From Clostridium sp. NkU-1 (lineage in GTDB: Bacteria > Bacillota_A > Clostridia > Lachnospirales > Lachnospiraceae): a DNA stretch of 64,000 nucleotides. Positions 41,155 through 51,346 of this stretch are shown piece after piece (position 1 is the stretch's first letter; each line of letters begins with the position of its first letter). The position numbers and the translations under genes are program-made. The notes under the pieces are model-generated. The model saw only the letters and a program-made list of their open reading frames with translations, did not search any database and had not been told where the DNA came from. Location: the NCBI GenBank assembly GCA_001312405.1, contig BBDR01000003.1:310001-374000 (forward strand). Direction: 5' to 3'.

Positions 41155-42979
41155 ATGAAAGATAAACAATGGATATCTGGGTGGAAGGATGAGGTCATCG
41201 CAGCCGCACTTTTGCTGGGATTTGCTTTTTTCATAAACAGGGGAATTGAGATAAAAGGGCTTTATATGGATGATTTATATCTTTGGTCCTGTTACGGAGA
41301 ACAGTCTTTCCGCGAATTTGTATTCCCTCTGGGAAGCACCCGGTTCCGTTTTGTTTATTATCTGGCTGCCTGGCTGGAGCTGATGGTTTTCGGGAACCAC
41401 ATCGGTTGGTTTGTTCCCTTTAATATCCTTTTAAACACCTGCATTGCCTATACGGTTTACCGGTTTGGAAAGCGTTTGTCAGGCAGGAGGCTGATTGGTT
41501 TTATTTGCGGGATTTTATACCTGCTATCACGGATGTCCTATTACCAGATCAGCCAGGTATACGGCCTGATGGAAAGCATGGCGCTGTGGGCCGCAATCGG
41601 CATTTTCTACTGTCTCTACCGCTATCTGACTGATGAAGCGGAGAGAAAGTGGTTTGTACCGGCTGCAACCGTAATGTATTTTTCCGTCTGCTTCATCCAT
41701 GAACGTTACATGGTACTATTGCCCTTGTTTTATGTTACGTTTCTCATGAAAAAGGAAAAAGGTCCAAAGCCATGGCTCAGCATAACCGGGGCGTTCCTGG
41801 CGGTTCAGGCGATCCGTTTTCTTACCATCGGAAGCATTTCTCCGGCAGGGACAGGGGGAACGGATGTGGCGGATACCTTCCGCCTTTCGGATACCTTCCG
41901 GTATGCTTTAAGCCAGGTGCTTTATGTATTCGGGATCAATGCAGGCCCTGATCATTTAAATGGACTTAGCTGGGGAAGATCGCCTTACTGGGTTCATGTT
42001 TTTGTCGTGTTTGCAGACTTTCTTCTCCTTATTATGACCGTGATTTTTCTTATAACCGTTATACGGGAGCGGGAACAGCTGAAAAAAACGTCTCCCTGTG
42101 ATCTGCCTGTTTCTTTTATTCATCGCCCTGTGTATCGGCTCTTCCAGCGTCACAATCCGGGTGGAGACCCGGTGGATTTATGTTTCCATGACGGCAGCAT
42201 GGCTGTTTGCCGCTTACATGTGTGGTGTGGCGGTACCGAAGGGGGAGGTAAAAACAAAGCTTGCCAAGCCTCTTTTATACTGTGGCCTGTTCCTTTTTTT
42301 ACGGTGTTCTCATGCTTCCGGTTGAAAGCTTTTACCGGGGGAAATACGAGAATCTTTATTACTGGCCTTCCCAGCTGCGGTACAACTCCCTGGCAGAAGA
42401 GACTTTCGGGAAATATGAGAATGAGATATTCGGAAAGAAAATTTACATCATCGGCAATTCCTATGAGATGAGCGATTTTACTGCCAGGACCTTTTTCAAA
42501 ACCTTTGATAAAGAACGGCTGGCAGAGGGGACCGAGGTTACTTTTATTCAGTCCATCCACGATATCGGACTGGTGACTCCAAACATGCTCATATTGAGGG
42601 AAGACCCGGCCCATAATGCATTTCAGGATGTGACGGATTTTGTCCGGAACTTAAAATTTGAACTGGTCTATGGCTGCTATGAGACGGCTGGCTGGATGAA
42701 AGCGCCAAAGTCAGGATCATGGTAGGGAAAGAAGGAAAGATCGGTTTTAAATTCTATTATCCCGGCGTTATTACCGGCCTTGAGCAGATCACTGTGACTG
42801 TAAATGGGGGGGCAAGCCAGGTCATTCCTATCACTTCCAATACGGTTACAGCTGAAATTGACGCGCCGGCCCTTCAGGTCACGGAGCTGGCCTTTGAATG
42901 TAACTTTTTCTATGAGGATGCAGCGGAGCAAAGAGGAGAAAAGCATCTCTCCGTTGTTGCTTCCATAACAGCAAATTAA
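41155..42979 (+). CDS. Large multi-spanning membrane protein, GT-C-like (apparent frameshifts)
   Basis: This polytopic protein of about 605 residues is best explained as a GT-C-fold glycosyltransferase using a polyprenyl-phosphate sugar. After the first helix comes GLYMDDLYLWSCYGEQSF, an acidic Asp-Asp loop in the place of the GT-C catalytic loop. About ten helices follow, then a soluble tail of about 180 residues (YWPSQLRYNSLAEETFGKYENEIFGKKIYIIGN and a beta-rich end). Frame changes are near 42085, 42290 and 42700. No named family recognised. Confidence 0.62.
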
Positions 42980-42996
42980 GGGCAGAGGTGAAATGC

Positions 42997-44377
42997 ATGA
43001 AGCGAAAGTATCTGTATGGCCTGCTTCCTCTTTTGGGGACTGTTTTTGGCCTCTGGTATATTTTTACGGCCACCTGTGACGGAATTTATTCCGATTACGT
43101 CCGCCTTGTGAACAGTTATCTGCCTGACGTATGGAATCCGGCCAAGTTCTTTGTGCCGGATATCCTGACCAGAATTCCGGTCAATTATCTGGGAAGGATC
43201 CTTAATGTCTCGTTTTTTGGATACAACATTATGTTTGACCGGGTATTAGGCGTTCTGGCCCTGGGGCTTTCCGGGCTGGCTCTGGGAAGCTACTGCAGCC
43301 GCAGAAAGATTTCTCCTGGCTGGTATGGGGCTTTAATGATAGTACTTTTCAGCCTTAACAAGTGGGAAATGCTGGTCAATGGAAGCGGCTGGGCCCATTT
43401 CCTGTCCTTTGCCTGCTTTTATTACCATTTTGAGGTGATGGACCGGGTATGGAGCGGACAGGAAAAGAAATATGACAGGACAAAACTCCTGCTCCTTCCG
43501 TTTTTAACAACATTGCTGGTGGCAGGTCCTTACTGCGCAATCTATTCGGTGACAGTAATTTTGGCCTGCGGCCTGATGTTCCTGTTAAAAAAGGGTGATT
43601 CAAGAAATAGATGGGGGTTAAACGGCCTTTGCGCCCTGATCCCCCTCCTGCTTTATTTATGGAGCAATGCCTATGCAGTGGAAGACCACGCGGCTTCGGC
43701 AACCGTTCCTCTGGCTGTCCAGTTACGGGATACTCCCGGTTTTTTCCTCCGCTTTTTCGTGAAATCTTTTTCTTCCATGGTGGTAGGAGGAGAACAGGCT
43801 GAGGAAATGTTTCGGACCAATGCGCCCTATCTGATCCTTGGTTTTCTGGTTATCCTTTTGTATCTGCTTGCACTGTGGGTAAATTTAAGGTACCGTCTGT
43901 ATGAGAAAACAGTCCTTCCTGTCATTCTCATCCTATCGGGAGGACTGAACCACGTGCTCATCCTTTTGTCCAGGTGGATATTTCTTAATGAAAATTACGG
44001 CTTAAGCTCCAGATATGCCCTTCAGTTCCAGTCCGGTATCCTTGGAATCTTACTGACCTTTGCCTTATTATCCAGGCAGTGGAAGAAGAAGGGGAAGCCT
44101 TTCCTTCAGATCGCCGCCTGGGGGGCCTGTGTGCTGTTTCTGGCAGGGAACTGCTATACCACTTACACAGAGATAAAAAAAGGCCCCTTACCGCAGGAAT
44201 AACTATGAAATAAGGGCAGAGCTGGCCCTGAACTTTGAAACAGCCAGTGATGACCAGCTGCGGAAGGAATTTGAGTACAGGCGAGGCCTGGCAGACAGCG
44301 GGGCCAAGGTACGAAGTGCGCTGACGATTTTACAGGAAAACGGGTACAGCGTATTTCGAAATGACTTTAAACGGTAA
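42997..44377 (+). CDS. Multi-spanning membrane protein, unknown (apparent frameshift)
   Basis: This protein of about 460 residues has ten or more hydrophobic helices. I chose ATG 42997, eight bases after AGAGG, over an in-frame GTG at 42988. DGIYSDYVRLVNSYLPDVW after the first helix resembles the acidic loop of GT-C enzymes. The A7 run near 44176 breaks the frame; read as six it continues YRRNNYEIRAELALNFETASDDQLRKEFEYRRG for about 65 residues to a TAA at 44375-44377. It follows the previous membrane gene closely. Function unknown. Confidence 0.6.
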
Positions 44378-44378
44378 G

Positions 44379-44451
44379 GTTGAGAGAAAGACATCTTTCA
44401 ACTCCTTGTTTATGAATTAATTGGATATGCAGGTATATCCGATTGGTTCAT
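44379..44451 (+). repeat. Twin-hairpin intergenic element, copy 1
   Basis: Stem A pairs GTTGAGAG (44379-44386) with CTTTCAAC (44395-44402). Stem B pairs ATGAATTAATTGGATAT (44412-44428) with ATATCCGATTGGTTCAT (44435-44451), 17 pairs counting G-U. No T tract follows. A diverged copy with the same two-stem layout is at 46758-46833. Confidence 0.65.
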
Positions 44452-44481
44452 TCGTATACAAAATGACAGTCGGGGGTTTTT

Positions 44482-46745
44482 ATGGGCCGATCACAGAAAC
44501 GTGGAATTGGGGTCCTGCTGTTTATGGTTTTTTTCAGCGGCAGGAATCCTGTATTCCTTGAATCAGATCTTAAACCAGGAAGTTTTTCAGTGGATCATGA
44601 ACCAGAGTGAATATAAGACCATGATGGCAGAGACGGCGGAGCTGTTTGCTGCCTTCTGTTTGTGTGGATTTTTATTCCCTAAGAACAGGCAGAAGCTTAT
44701 AGCGGCGGTCCTTATTACGGCCTTCTTTTTGTGGGCGCACGTAGCCTTTCTTCCGGTGCTGGCCTCCGGCCTTTATCTGGCATATATCCTGTTCTTCGGA
44801 CGTTTCCTCCGGGTAGACCTATGGAGGCTTCCAAAGGCTGACGGGCTGGCTTCCGACTTTCTCACAGGCGCGGCCTTTCTCATTGTCACGTTTTGCCTTA
44901 TGTCGGCTGTTGGCATTGGCTCCATCACTCACCTGACCGTGTTTGTTATTGTCAGCGGCGGGATCCTGCTTCTTTTCGGAAGGTCCTGTCTGGGCGATGA
45001 AGGGGAAGAGAATGGTATAGTTTTCAGCGGAAAAGAGATTTTTTTACTGGCATTTATCCTGTCAATGGTGTGCCTTCAGGCGGGGCGGTTAAATATTGCC
45101 GTGGATTATGACAGCCTGTGGTATGGAGTCAGATCCCGGTATATCCTGGACAATGGCCATGGAATTTATGAAAATCTGGGCACCATAGGGATCGTCTACA
45201 CCTATTCCAAAGGCTTTGAGGTCTTGACCCTGCCCCTGTCCCAGCTCCCTTCCTATAGCTTCGTAACTTCGGTCAACCTGTGGCTGTCTTTGGGAGTCCT
45301 TTTTATGGGCTATAAAATCGGCCGTTTTTATATGAAACGGGAGCAGGCGGTCTTTTTGGCGGCCCTGCTGTCAGGAGTTCCAGGCATCATGAATATGGCG
45401 GTCACAGCCAAAAGCGATATTATCACACTGCTTGTCCAGGAGATCATGGTGTATTACCTGCTGTGTTATATAAAAGCAGGGCGAAAGTCCTGGCGTTACC
45501 TGGGATATGGGACGTCAGCTTTTTTTCTCAGCCTGACCTTAAAACCAACGGCCCTGGTCTTCTCCACCGCTGTTTTTGGAATGGGATTTTTATATCTGTT
45601 AGGCAAGTTCATGTTTCCCAAATTTGGGGCGGAGGCAGGAAATGGCGGTGGCCTGGCAGTTGTGGCAGGCTCGCTTCTGGCCTTAGGGGGAATCTGGGCA
45701 AGGACTTTGGTATTAACAGGCATTCCCCTTACCTCGGTATTCTCCTCCTTGCTTACAAAGATAGGATTTCACCTGAAATACCCATTCATGGTCAACAGCA
45801 TACCTAATTACGGCGCAGGAATGAGCGTAAAAGAAAGAGCAGTGCACTTAGTAAACCGGCTTCATGGATTTTTCTTTTGTCCTGTGGGAGAGGATATGGA
45901 TCATGTGATTCTTGCCTGGGGTGGATTTCTGCTGTTTTTTTCTTCTCTTATTGTGGATTGTAAGCCGTTTTTACGGCAAGAATGTGGATAGAGGAAGGAA
46001 TTATCAGCTTTCTGTTTTTCTAAAGGTCATCTATGTGCCGTTTTTGGTGGTCAATCTTATCAGCTTAGGTCTGCTGACCCAGGTTGACGGGAACTATTTC
46101 ATGCTTTTTTATGTACTTACAACGGTCTATGTCCTGAAGGCGGCGGCGGAAGCCAGGGAAAAGGCTGTGTGGCGGGGAGGCATAGGAGCCGGAGTCTGGG
46201 TGCTTATGTTTTCCGTATTTTTTACGGCCATGACCAGCTGGAATTGGTGCCTTGGCTTTACACCTGTGTCATTCCATCATAAAGGTTATTATGACCATCA
46301 GGAGGCCGCCAGACAGGATATGATATCAAAGGGGAACGGTGAGATATGGGATATTCTTGCCTCCGACCCGGAAACCCGGCTCATAGCCATTGGAGATCAC
46401 CCGGATGTGCTGGCATTCCCATGCAACGTCCAATCTTATGACGACATTACAGGGGTATGGGGAAATGTGACCCTGGTAAAGAAAATGGATTATTTCGTGG
46501 AATTTATGGATTATGCAGAATCAGATTATGTCTATGTTCAGGCCGGCTATACGGGAGAAGAGAACCGTTCCTACACCCTGGTCAGGGATTTGATCGAGGA
46601 GGGAAAGCTGATACCCATATGCTATGACAACGGAAACCTTTTGGCTGCGGTGGATGTGAACGGGGATTACAGCGAAAAATCGGCCCAGGCATTGACAGAA
46701 TTTGAACAATGTTATATAAAAAAGGAAACAAATGAAGAGCAATAG
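44482..46745 (+). CDS. Large multi-spanning membrane protein, unknown (apparent frameshifts)
   Basis: This third consecutive big membrane protein, about 755 residues, has some 14 hydrophobic helices followed by a soluble C-terminal part (MISKGNGEIWDILASDPETRLIAIGDHPDVLAFP). The loop LNIAVDYDSLWYGVRSRYILDNGHG holds the acidic residues expected of a GT-C-like enzyme. Breaks are at T7 near 44528 and near 45945. A run of G precedes ATG 44482. The gene lies before a GtrB-like glycosyltransferase, so use of its polyprenyl-sugar product is plausible but unproven. Confidence 0.6.
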
Positions 46746-46757
46746 TATGAGGAGCAT

Positions 46758-46833
46758 AAGGCTGAAAGAAAAACGCCTTTCAGCTTTGAGATTATGAATT
46801 AACGGGAAATGAAAGCATATCCCCTTGATTCAT
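46758..46833 (+). repeat. Twin-hairpin intergenic element, copy 2
   Basis: Stem A pairs GCTGAAAG (46761-46768) with CTTTCAGC (46777-46784). Stem B pairs ATGAATTAACGGG (46794-46806) with CCCCTTGATTCAT (46821-46833), one mismatch. The layout matches 44379-44451, and again it lies just upstream of a gene. Confidence 0.65.
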
Positions 46834-46845
46834 TAGGAGGCAAAT

Positions 46846-47780
46846 ATGGGAAAAACATTATCGGTCGTGGTATCATGCTACAATGAAGAGTTGGCTCTAA
46901 ACCAGTTCTATCAGGAAACGGCCAGAATTTTAAATAAACTGATCTGGGATTACGAACTGATTTTCGTCAATGACGGAAGCCAGGATGGCACCATGAAGAT
47001 TCTTGACGACTTGTCCAGGCTGGATAAAAAGGTAAAGGTCATCAGCTTTTCCAGAAACTTCGGCCATGAGGCTGCCATGATTGCCGGTTTGGATTACAGC
47101 AGTGGGGACGGGGTCGTCTGCATGGATGCGGATTTACAGCATCCTCCCCAATATTTGCCGGAAATCGTCGGGAAGTTTGAGGACGGCTATGATGTTATCA
47201 ATATGGTGCGTACAAAAAATGAGTCCGCAGGGTGGTTTAAGAATTTTGCCTCTTCTGCCTTTTACCATTTGATTAACGTACTTTCTGATGTGAAATTTGA
47301 GCCAAATGCTTCTGACTTTTTTGCAATATCCGGACGGGCCGGCAAGGTGCTAAAGGATAATTACAGGGAAAAGGTCCGCTTCCTCCGCGGGTATGTGCAA
47401 AACATCGGTTTTAACCGGACAACCATTGAATATGAGGCAGGAGTCAGGGTAGCAGGAGAAAGCAAATACAGCATTAAAAAGCTGATGGTCTTTTCCTTAA
47501 ATACCATCATGTGCTTTTCCAATCTGCCTCTGAAGCTTGGTATCTATGCCGGGTGCGGCGCAGGCGTTCTGGGGATTATCATGATGATTTACACCATATG
47601 GAGCTGGGCAAGGTAGGAACGCCAAACGGGTATGCCACCACCATTGTGCTGATCTGCTTTATGTTTGCGGTGCTGTTCCTGATCGTTGGGATTATTGGCA
47701 ATTATATTGCTATCCTGTTTGCGGAGTTAAAGGACAGGCCTATTTATATTGTTGGGGAGACGAAGAACTTTTCGGAGTAG
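46846..47780 (+). CDS. GT2 glycosyltransferase with C-terminal membrane helices, GtrB/ArnC-like (apparent frameshift)
   Basis: This polyprenyl-phosphate glycosyltransferase has LSVVVSCYNEELALNQFY, FVNDGSQDGTMKIL, FSRNFGHEAAMIAGLDYSSGDGVVCMDADLQHPP (DxD and the GtrB-type QHPP) and two membrane helices near the C-terminus (LGIYAGCGAGVLGIIMMIYTIW and IVLICFMFAVLFLIVGIIGNYIAILF). The frame changes near 47612. About 311 residues. It would load a hexose on undecaprenyl phosphate for the multi-spanning enzymes upstream. No GtrA flippase is seen. Confidence 0.86.
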
Positions 47781-47814
47781 ATGATATTTGTGGATGGAAA
47801 AGGCTTTGAATTAA

Positions 47815-47864
47815 GAAATGCGCTTTGAATCGGGCTTAAAAAAACCGTTTTCAAAGCGCATTTC
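47815..47864. terminator. Strong hairpin between convergent genes
   Basis: GAAATGCGCTTTGAA (47815-47829) pairs perfectly with TTCAAAGCGCATTTC (47850-47864). T tracts on either side are weak, but the position between convergent genes suggests a shared terminator. Confidence 0.65.
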
Positions 47865-47938
47865 CCTGTTTATAGAGCTATTTCTTTGAATGAGTTATCA
47901 TTGCAAATCTGTTTTGCAGCAGATCTTCCTGCCACTCA

Positions 47939-49729
47939 TTAATGTATTCCAGGGCCGATTTCTTTTGTCTGATTGGCGGCGGAATCAGTAGGAGCAGCGT
48001 CCGTCTGGCCAGCCTGGTTTTCTGCCGTTGTTTCTCCTTCTGTCTGCCCTGAGGCTGTCTGCGGAGTCACAGTGCATGCACCGTTTGCATCAGCGGTATA
48101 GGAGACGCCATCCAGTACAAAGGTAGTAGAGGCAGCCATTTTTCCGTCAGCCGGATTTAAGTAATACTGCAGGCCGCCTACCTGTGTCATACCGGTTGCC
48201 ATGGCGCCGTTTCCGCCAAAGTAATACCAATTTCCATCGACCTGTCTCCAGCCTACGGTCATCTTACCGGAAGAAGTGCTTAAATAATACCTGGTTCCCC
48301 GTTCCTCAAGCCATCCGGACTGCATCTTTCCATCGTTAGCAAGATAGTACCAGCTTCCGTCAGGATTGATCCAGCCTGTAGCCATGGCTCCGCTCTGGTT
48401 AAAGAAATACCAGCTGTTATCGATGAACTGCCATCCTGTAGAAACTGCGCCGTTTCCTGCCAGATAATACTTTGAAGAGCCTTCCGTATACCAGCCCGTA
48501 GCCATGGAACCGTCATTATTTAAGTAATACCGGGCACCATTGTTATCAAGCCAGCCTGTGGCCATCACACCGCTTTCCTGTAAGAAATACCACTTGCCGT
48601 TTAAGTTCTTCCATCCGGCAGCCATTTGGCCGGAAGATGGATCCAGATAGTAATACTGGCCGTTTAATTCCTGCCAGCCGGTAGCCATGACACCATCTGA
48701 ACCAAGATAATAGCGTGACCCGTTGTCAGTCAGCCATCCGGTATTCATGGAGCCGCTTGGATTAAAGAAATACCATTTGTTAGAAAGCTGTTTCCAGCCG
48801 GTGTTCATCCGTCCGGAGGTTTCGTCAAGATAATAACGCAGCCCATCCTTATCAAACCATCCGGTGGCAGCCAGTCCCTCTTCGTTCATAAAGAACCAAC
48901 CGGAGCCGTCGTTGATCCAGGCATTTTTCTGGATAGAATAATTCTGGTAGTAATAGGTCTTTCCACCAATGGTCCTCCACATATTTCCCGGAAGCTTTGG
49001 AGTTAAGTCCTTATAGAGGAAGTCAATGTCAACGTTTCCGTTGATGCCGTTAATTGAACCGGTGCTGGTGACCTGCCACATGATCGGATTGGAATAAACA
49101 TGTTTTGCCTCATAACGGGCAACCCATACGTCATAATGCATATTGGATAAATCGATTTTATTTGATAACCAGTAATCATTGGCATAAACGATAGGGTAAT
49201 ATCCGGCATCTGCAATGCGCTGGCAGAATGCATTGATTACTTCACTTACCTGTGCAGGAGGGAGAGTACCAAGGGTGGCGCTGTCTTCCGCGTCAAACGC
49301 GATGGGAAAGGAGATGGGATAATCCTTTACCAGATTGAGGACAAAATCCGCTTCCTCCCTGGCCATATCCGGAGTGGTAGCCAGAGAATATATGTAAGCG
49401 CCCACTTTCAGCCCTGCTGCGGATGCACCCTGTACATTGGTATGGAAATATGGATCCACAACACCCTTGGATCTGGTGCCCAGCATGACAAAGCTGACAT
49501 CATCTGACGCCACAGAGGTCCAGTTTACATTCCCCTGCCATCTGGAGACATCGATTCCTCTGGCAATTACCTCTTCAATTACCGTACCGTTTGCAAGCTG
49601 ATAATGTCCATTGACCTTTTCATAGCCTGCTGCCCAGGAATTCATGGCCGGGCCAAACCCCGCAGATATTCCTATAAAGGCGCATAATGCTGCTGCGGCA
49701 AACTGCATGCCTATTTTCTTGTGTCTCAA
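47939..49729 (-). CDS. Secreted GH25 lysozyme with cell-wall-binding repeats, intact
   Basis: This secreted peptidoglycan hydrolase of 596 residues starts with a signal peptide (about residues 1-34, ending SWAAG). A glycoside hydrolase 25 domain follows (about 55-245) with GIDVSRWQGNVNW, FPIAFDAEDSATL (catalytic Asp/Glu) and MWQVTSTGSINGINGNVDIDFLY. Then come about 14 repeats of roughly 20 residues of the GW...YYL...G.M.TGW type, as in choline-binding proteins. The acidic/Gln tail after residue 560 is unstructured. The nearby LicC-LicA fusion may provide the phosphocholine these repeats bind. GGAGG precedes the ATG. Confidence 0.92.
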   Translation of the reverse strand: MRHKKIGMQFAAAALCAFIGISAGFGPAMNSWAAGYEKVNGHYQLANGTVIEEVIARGIDVSRWQGNVNWTSVASDDVSFVMLGTRSKGVVDPYFHTNVQGASAAGLKVGAYIYSLATTPDMAREEADFVLNLVKDYPISFPIAFDAEDSATLGTLPPAQVSEVINAFCQRIADAGYYPIVYANDYWLSNKIDLSNMHYDVWVARYEAKHVYSNPIMWQVTSTGSINGINGNVDIDFLYKDLTPKLPGNMWRTIGGKTYYYQNYSIQKNAWINDGSGWFFMNEEGLAATGWFDKDGLRYYLDETSGRMNTGWKQLSNKWYFFNPSGSMNTGWLTDNGSRYYLGSDGVMATGWQELNGQYYYLDPSSGQMAAGWKNLNGKWYFLQESGVMATGWLDNNGARYYLNNDGSMATGWYTEGSSKYYLAGNGAVSTGWQFIDNSWYFFNQSGAMATGWINPDGSWYYLANDGKMQSGWLEERGTRYYLSTSSGKMTVGWRQVDGNWYYFGGNGAMATGMTQVGGLQYYLNPADGKMAASTTFVLDGVSYTADANGACTVTPQTASGQTEGETTAENQAGQTDAAPTDSAANQTKEIGPGIH

Positions 49730-49902
49730 TGTGATACCTCCTTATCATTCGAGTACTATGAAATGCTGTGTGCTTTCATGCTGACGGAATAAAAACACAG
49801 GCGCACAAAATCAGAAGAAACCTGCTTTACAAGTTCCCCCGGTTATCGCGGCAGCACCAAGCAAACTGATTCTTATCTGTCCGGTCCGTTATCCGCGTAA
49901 AT

Positions 49903-49934
49903 AAAAGGGTATCCGCGCCGAGGTGCAGATACCC
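49903..49934 (-). terminator. Terminator of the 49959-51056 gene
   Basis: On the minus strand GGGTATC pairs with GATACCC (49907-49934), followed by TTTT. Confidence 0.75.
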
Positions 49935-49958
49935 ACACAGATACTAATTCATATGAGA

Positions 49959-51056
49959 TCAGCCGGGGCCATTGGTAAGCCCTGGTGACAACTGATATCC
50001 GTTATTGCCTGATGGATTTGAGGACCCGCCAGGAGTATCGTTTGAAGAGCTTCCCGGGGCTCCGCTTAAAGTATTACCGTCAGAAGAGGAGCCTCCTGGC
50101 CCATTAAAGCCTGAGGGAGTCGAATTGGACCCGCCCGGTGCATTGGAGGAGTTGTTTGATGAACCTCCGGGGCTGTTTCCATTGGTTGAACCGGATGGAG
50201 AACCAGAAGCATTGTTCTGGTAAGCTCCGTTGGAGCCAAAGGTATAGCTTTTTCCGTCAATGGTAAGGGTAGTATTTACTGCCATCTTACCGGTAGATGG
50301 ATCAAGATAATAATAAACGCCGGAGAGTTGTACCCAACCGGTCATCATATGTCCGGAATCATTAAAATAATACCAGGAGCCGTCAATCTGTTTCCAGCCA
50401 TGGGCCATCTTTCCGTTGCTGTCCATGTAATACTTGTTGGTTCCGTCACTGAGCCAGCCGGTCATCATCCGGCCTAACACGGACTTGGAATCCACATTTA
50501 AGTAATAGTAAGCGTTATCGATCTGCTTCCATCCGGTGACCATCTTGCCGTCAGAGCCGAAATAAAACCAGTCACTTCCAATCTGTCCCCATCCAATGGT
50601 GCATTTACCATTTTCTTTAAAATAATACCAGCCGCCGTCCATTTCCCGCCATCCGGTGGACATGGAACCGTCGCCTTTCATGTAATAATAGTCATTGCCT
50701 ATTTTTAGCCAGCCTTTTACAAGGACACCTGTGTCATCCATGAGGTAATAATATTTTCCGCCGTCTTGTATCCACTTGGTAGCCATGGCGCCGTTGGAAT
50801 GAAAATAGTACCAGTTTCCGTTGATCTGTTTCCAGCCGGTAGCCATAAAGCCTGTGGAGAGATCAAGAAAATAAAAGGTTCCGTCGGATGTCTTTACCCA
50901 GCCTTTATGAGCGGAACCATCCTGGTCTATATACTTCCACTGGGAACCTTCCGCAACCCAGCCGGTGGCCCCCCAGGCTGTACCTGCCGGTATCAGGGCA
51001 GCGGTTCCTACAAGCCCTGCTATGAGCAGCGCCGTCATCTTCTTTCGGTATTGCAT
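49959..51056 (-). CDS. Secreted cell-wall-binding repeat protein, intact
   Basis: This 365-residue surface protein has a signal peptide (LLIAGLVGTAALIPAGTAWGA) followed by about eleven choline-binding-type repeats (GWKQINGNWYYFHSNGAMATKW and relatives). From about residue 280 there is a tail rich in Ser, Gly, Pro and Asn with recurring PGGSS. No catalytic domain or sortase motif is seen, so the repeats alone may hold it on the wall. AGGAGGAAGG precedes the ATG. The structured element with its own -10 box lies directly upstream on the same strand, so the transcript may carry it as leader. Confidence 0.87.
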   Translation of the reverse strand: MQYRKKMTALLIAGLVGTAALIPAGTAWGATGWVAEGSQWKYIDQDGSAHKGWVKTSDGTFYFLDLSTGFMATGWKQINGNWYYFHSNGAMATKWIQDGGKYYYLMDDTGVLVKGWLKIGNDYYYMKGDGSMSTGWREMDGGWYYFKENGKCTIGWGQIGSDWFYFGSDGKMVTGWKQIDNAYYYLNVDSKSVLGRMMTGWLSDGTNKYYMDSNGKMAHGWKQIDGSWYYFNDSGHMMTGWVQLSGVYYYLDPSTGKMAVNTTLTIDGKSYTFGSNGAYQNNASGSPSGSTNGNSPGGSSNNSSNAPGGSNSTPSGFNGPGGSSSDGNTLSGAPGSSSNDTPGGSSNPSGNNGYQLSPGLTNGPG

Positions 51057-51099
51057 ACCGTCCTTCCTCCTGTTCTAGCTATTTTATTCACATAGTATA

Positions 51100-51180
51100 G
51101 TCCGCAGTGCAGCAAGTAAAGCCTGCGGTTTTACTTGCTCACGGGCATTCGCCTTATTTCGCACTGCTCATCACTTTCGT
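51100..51180 (-). repeat. Structured intergenic element, third copy
   Basis: Read on the minus strand it starts ACGAAAGTGATGAGCAGTGC (ends at 51180) and finishes GCACTGCGGAC (51100-51110). It keeps the outer GCAGTGC/GCACTGC stem, and the inner stem is GCAAGTAAAACC-GCA-GGCTTTACTTGC. Compared with the 37.8 kb copy the inner stem sequence changes on both sides while pairing is kept, with one mismatch. It forms the probable leader of the 51056 gene. Confidence 0.8.
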
Positions 51181-51184
51181 GTAC

Positions 51185-51193
51185 ATTATAACA
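51185..51193 (-). promoter_or_regulatory. Extended -10 element before the third structured element
   Basis: On the minus strand TGTTATAAT lies four bases before the conserved ACGAAAG, the same spacing as TGCTATACT at 37753. Confidence 0.6.
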
Positions 51194-51250
51194 CAGTACC
51201 AACAGGAATACCTAAACATTTTATTACGATTTGCGGACATTTTCCAAAAT

Positions 51251-51316
51251 TCTCATATTATGGGAGGTAAAAAGCACTTCCAATAGTTGGATGGACGGGC
51301 TGAAAACAGCCCTTTT
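51251..51316 (+). pseudogene. Remnant 3' end of an ATP-grasp-like gene plus its terminator
   Basis: The + strand reads IMGGKKHFQ and a stop, matching the end IMGSKKHLP of the ATP-grasp gene at 4063. The following bases match too (GGATGGACGGG) and form a similar terminator, GGGCT (51297-51301) with AGCCC (51308-51312) and TTTT. Nothing of the gene body remains upstream, where a minus-strand promoter now lies. Confidence 0.6.
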
Positions 51317-51346
51317 GTCGAAACTTGCGCTGCAAGTTCCGATAAG

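Noticed and set aside
47939..51056. Regularly spaced repeats that could look like a CRISPR array
   Set aside because: They are in-frame coding repeats of about 20 residues in cell-wall-binding proteins, with no constant spacer-sized unique sequences and no cas genes.
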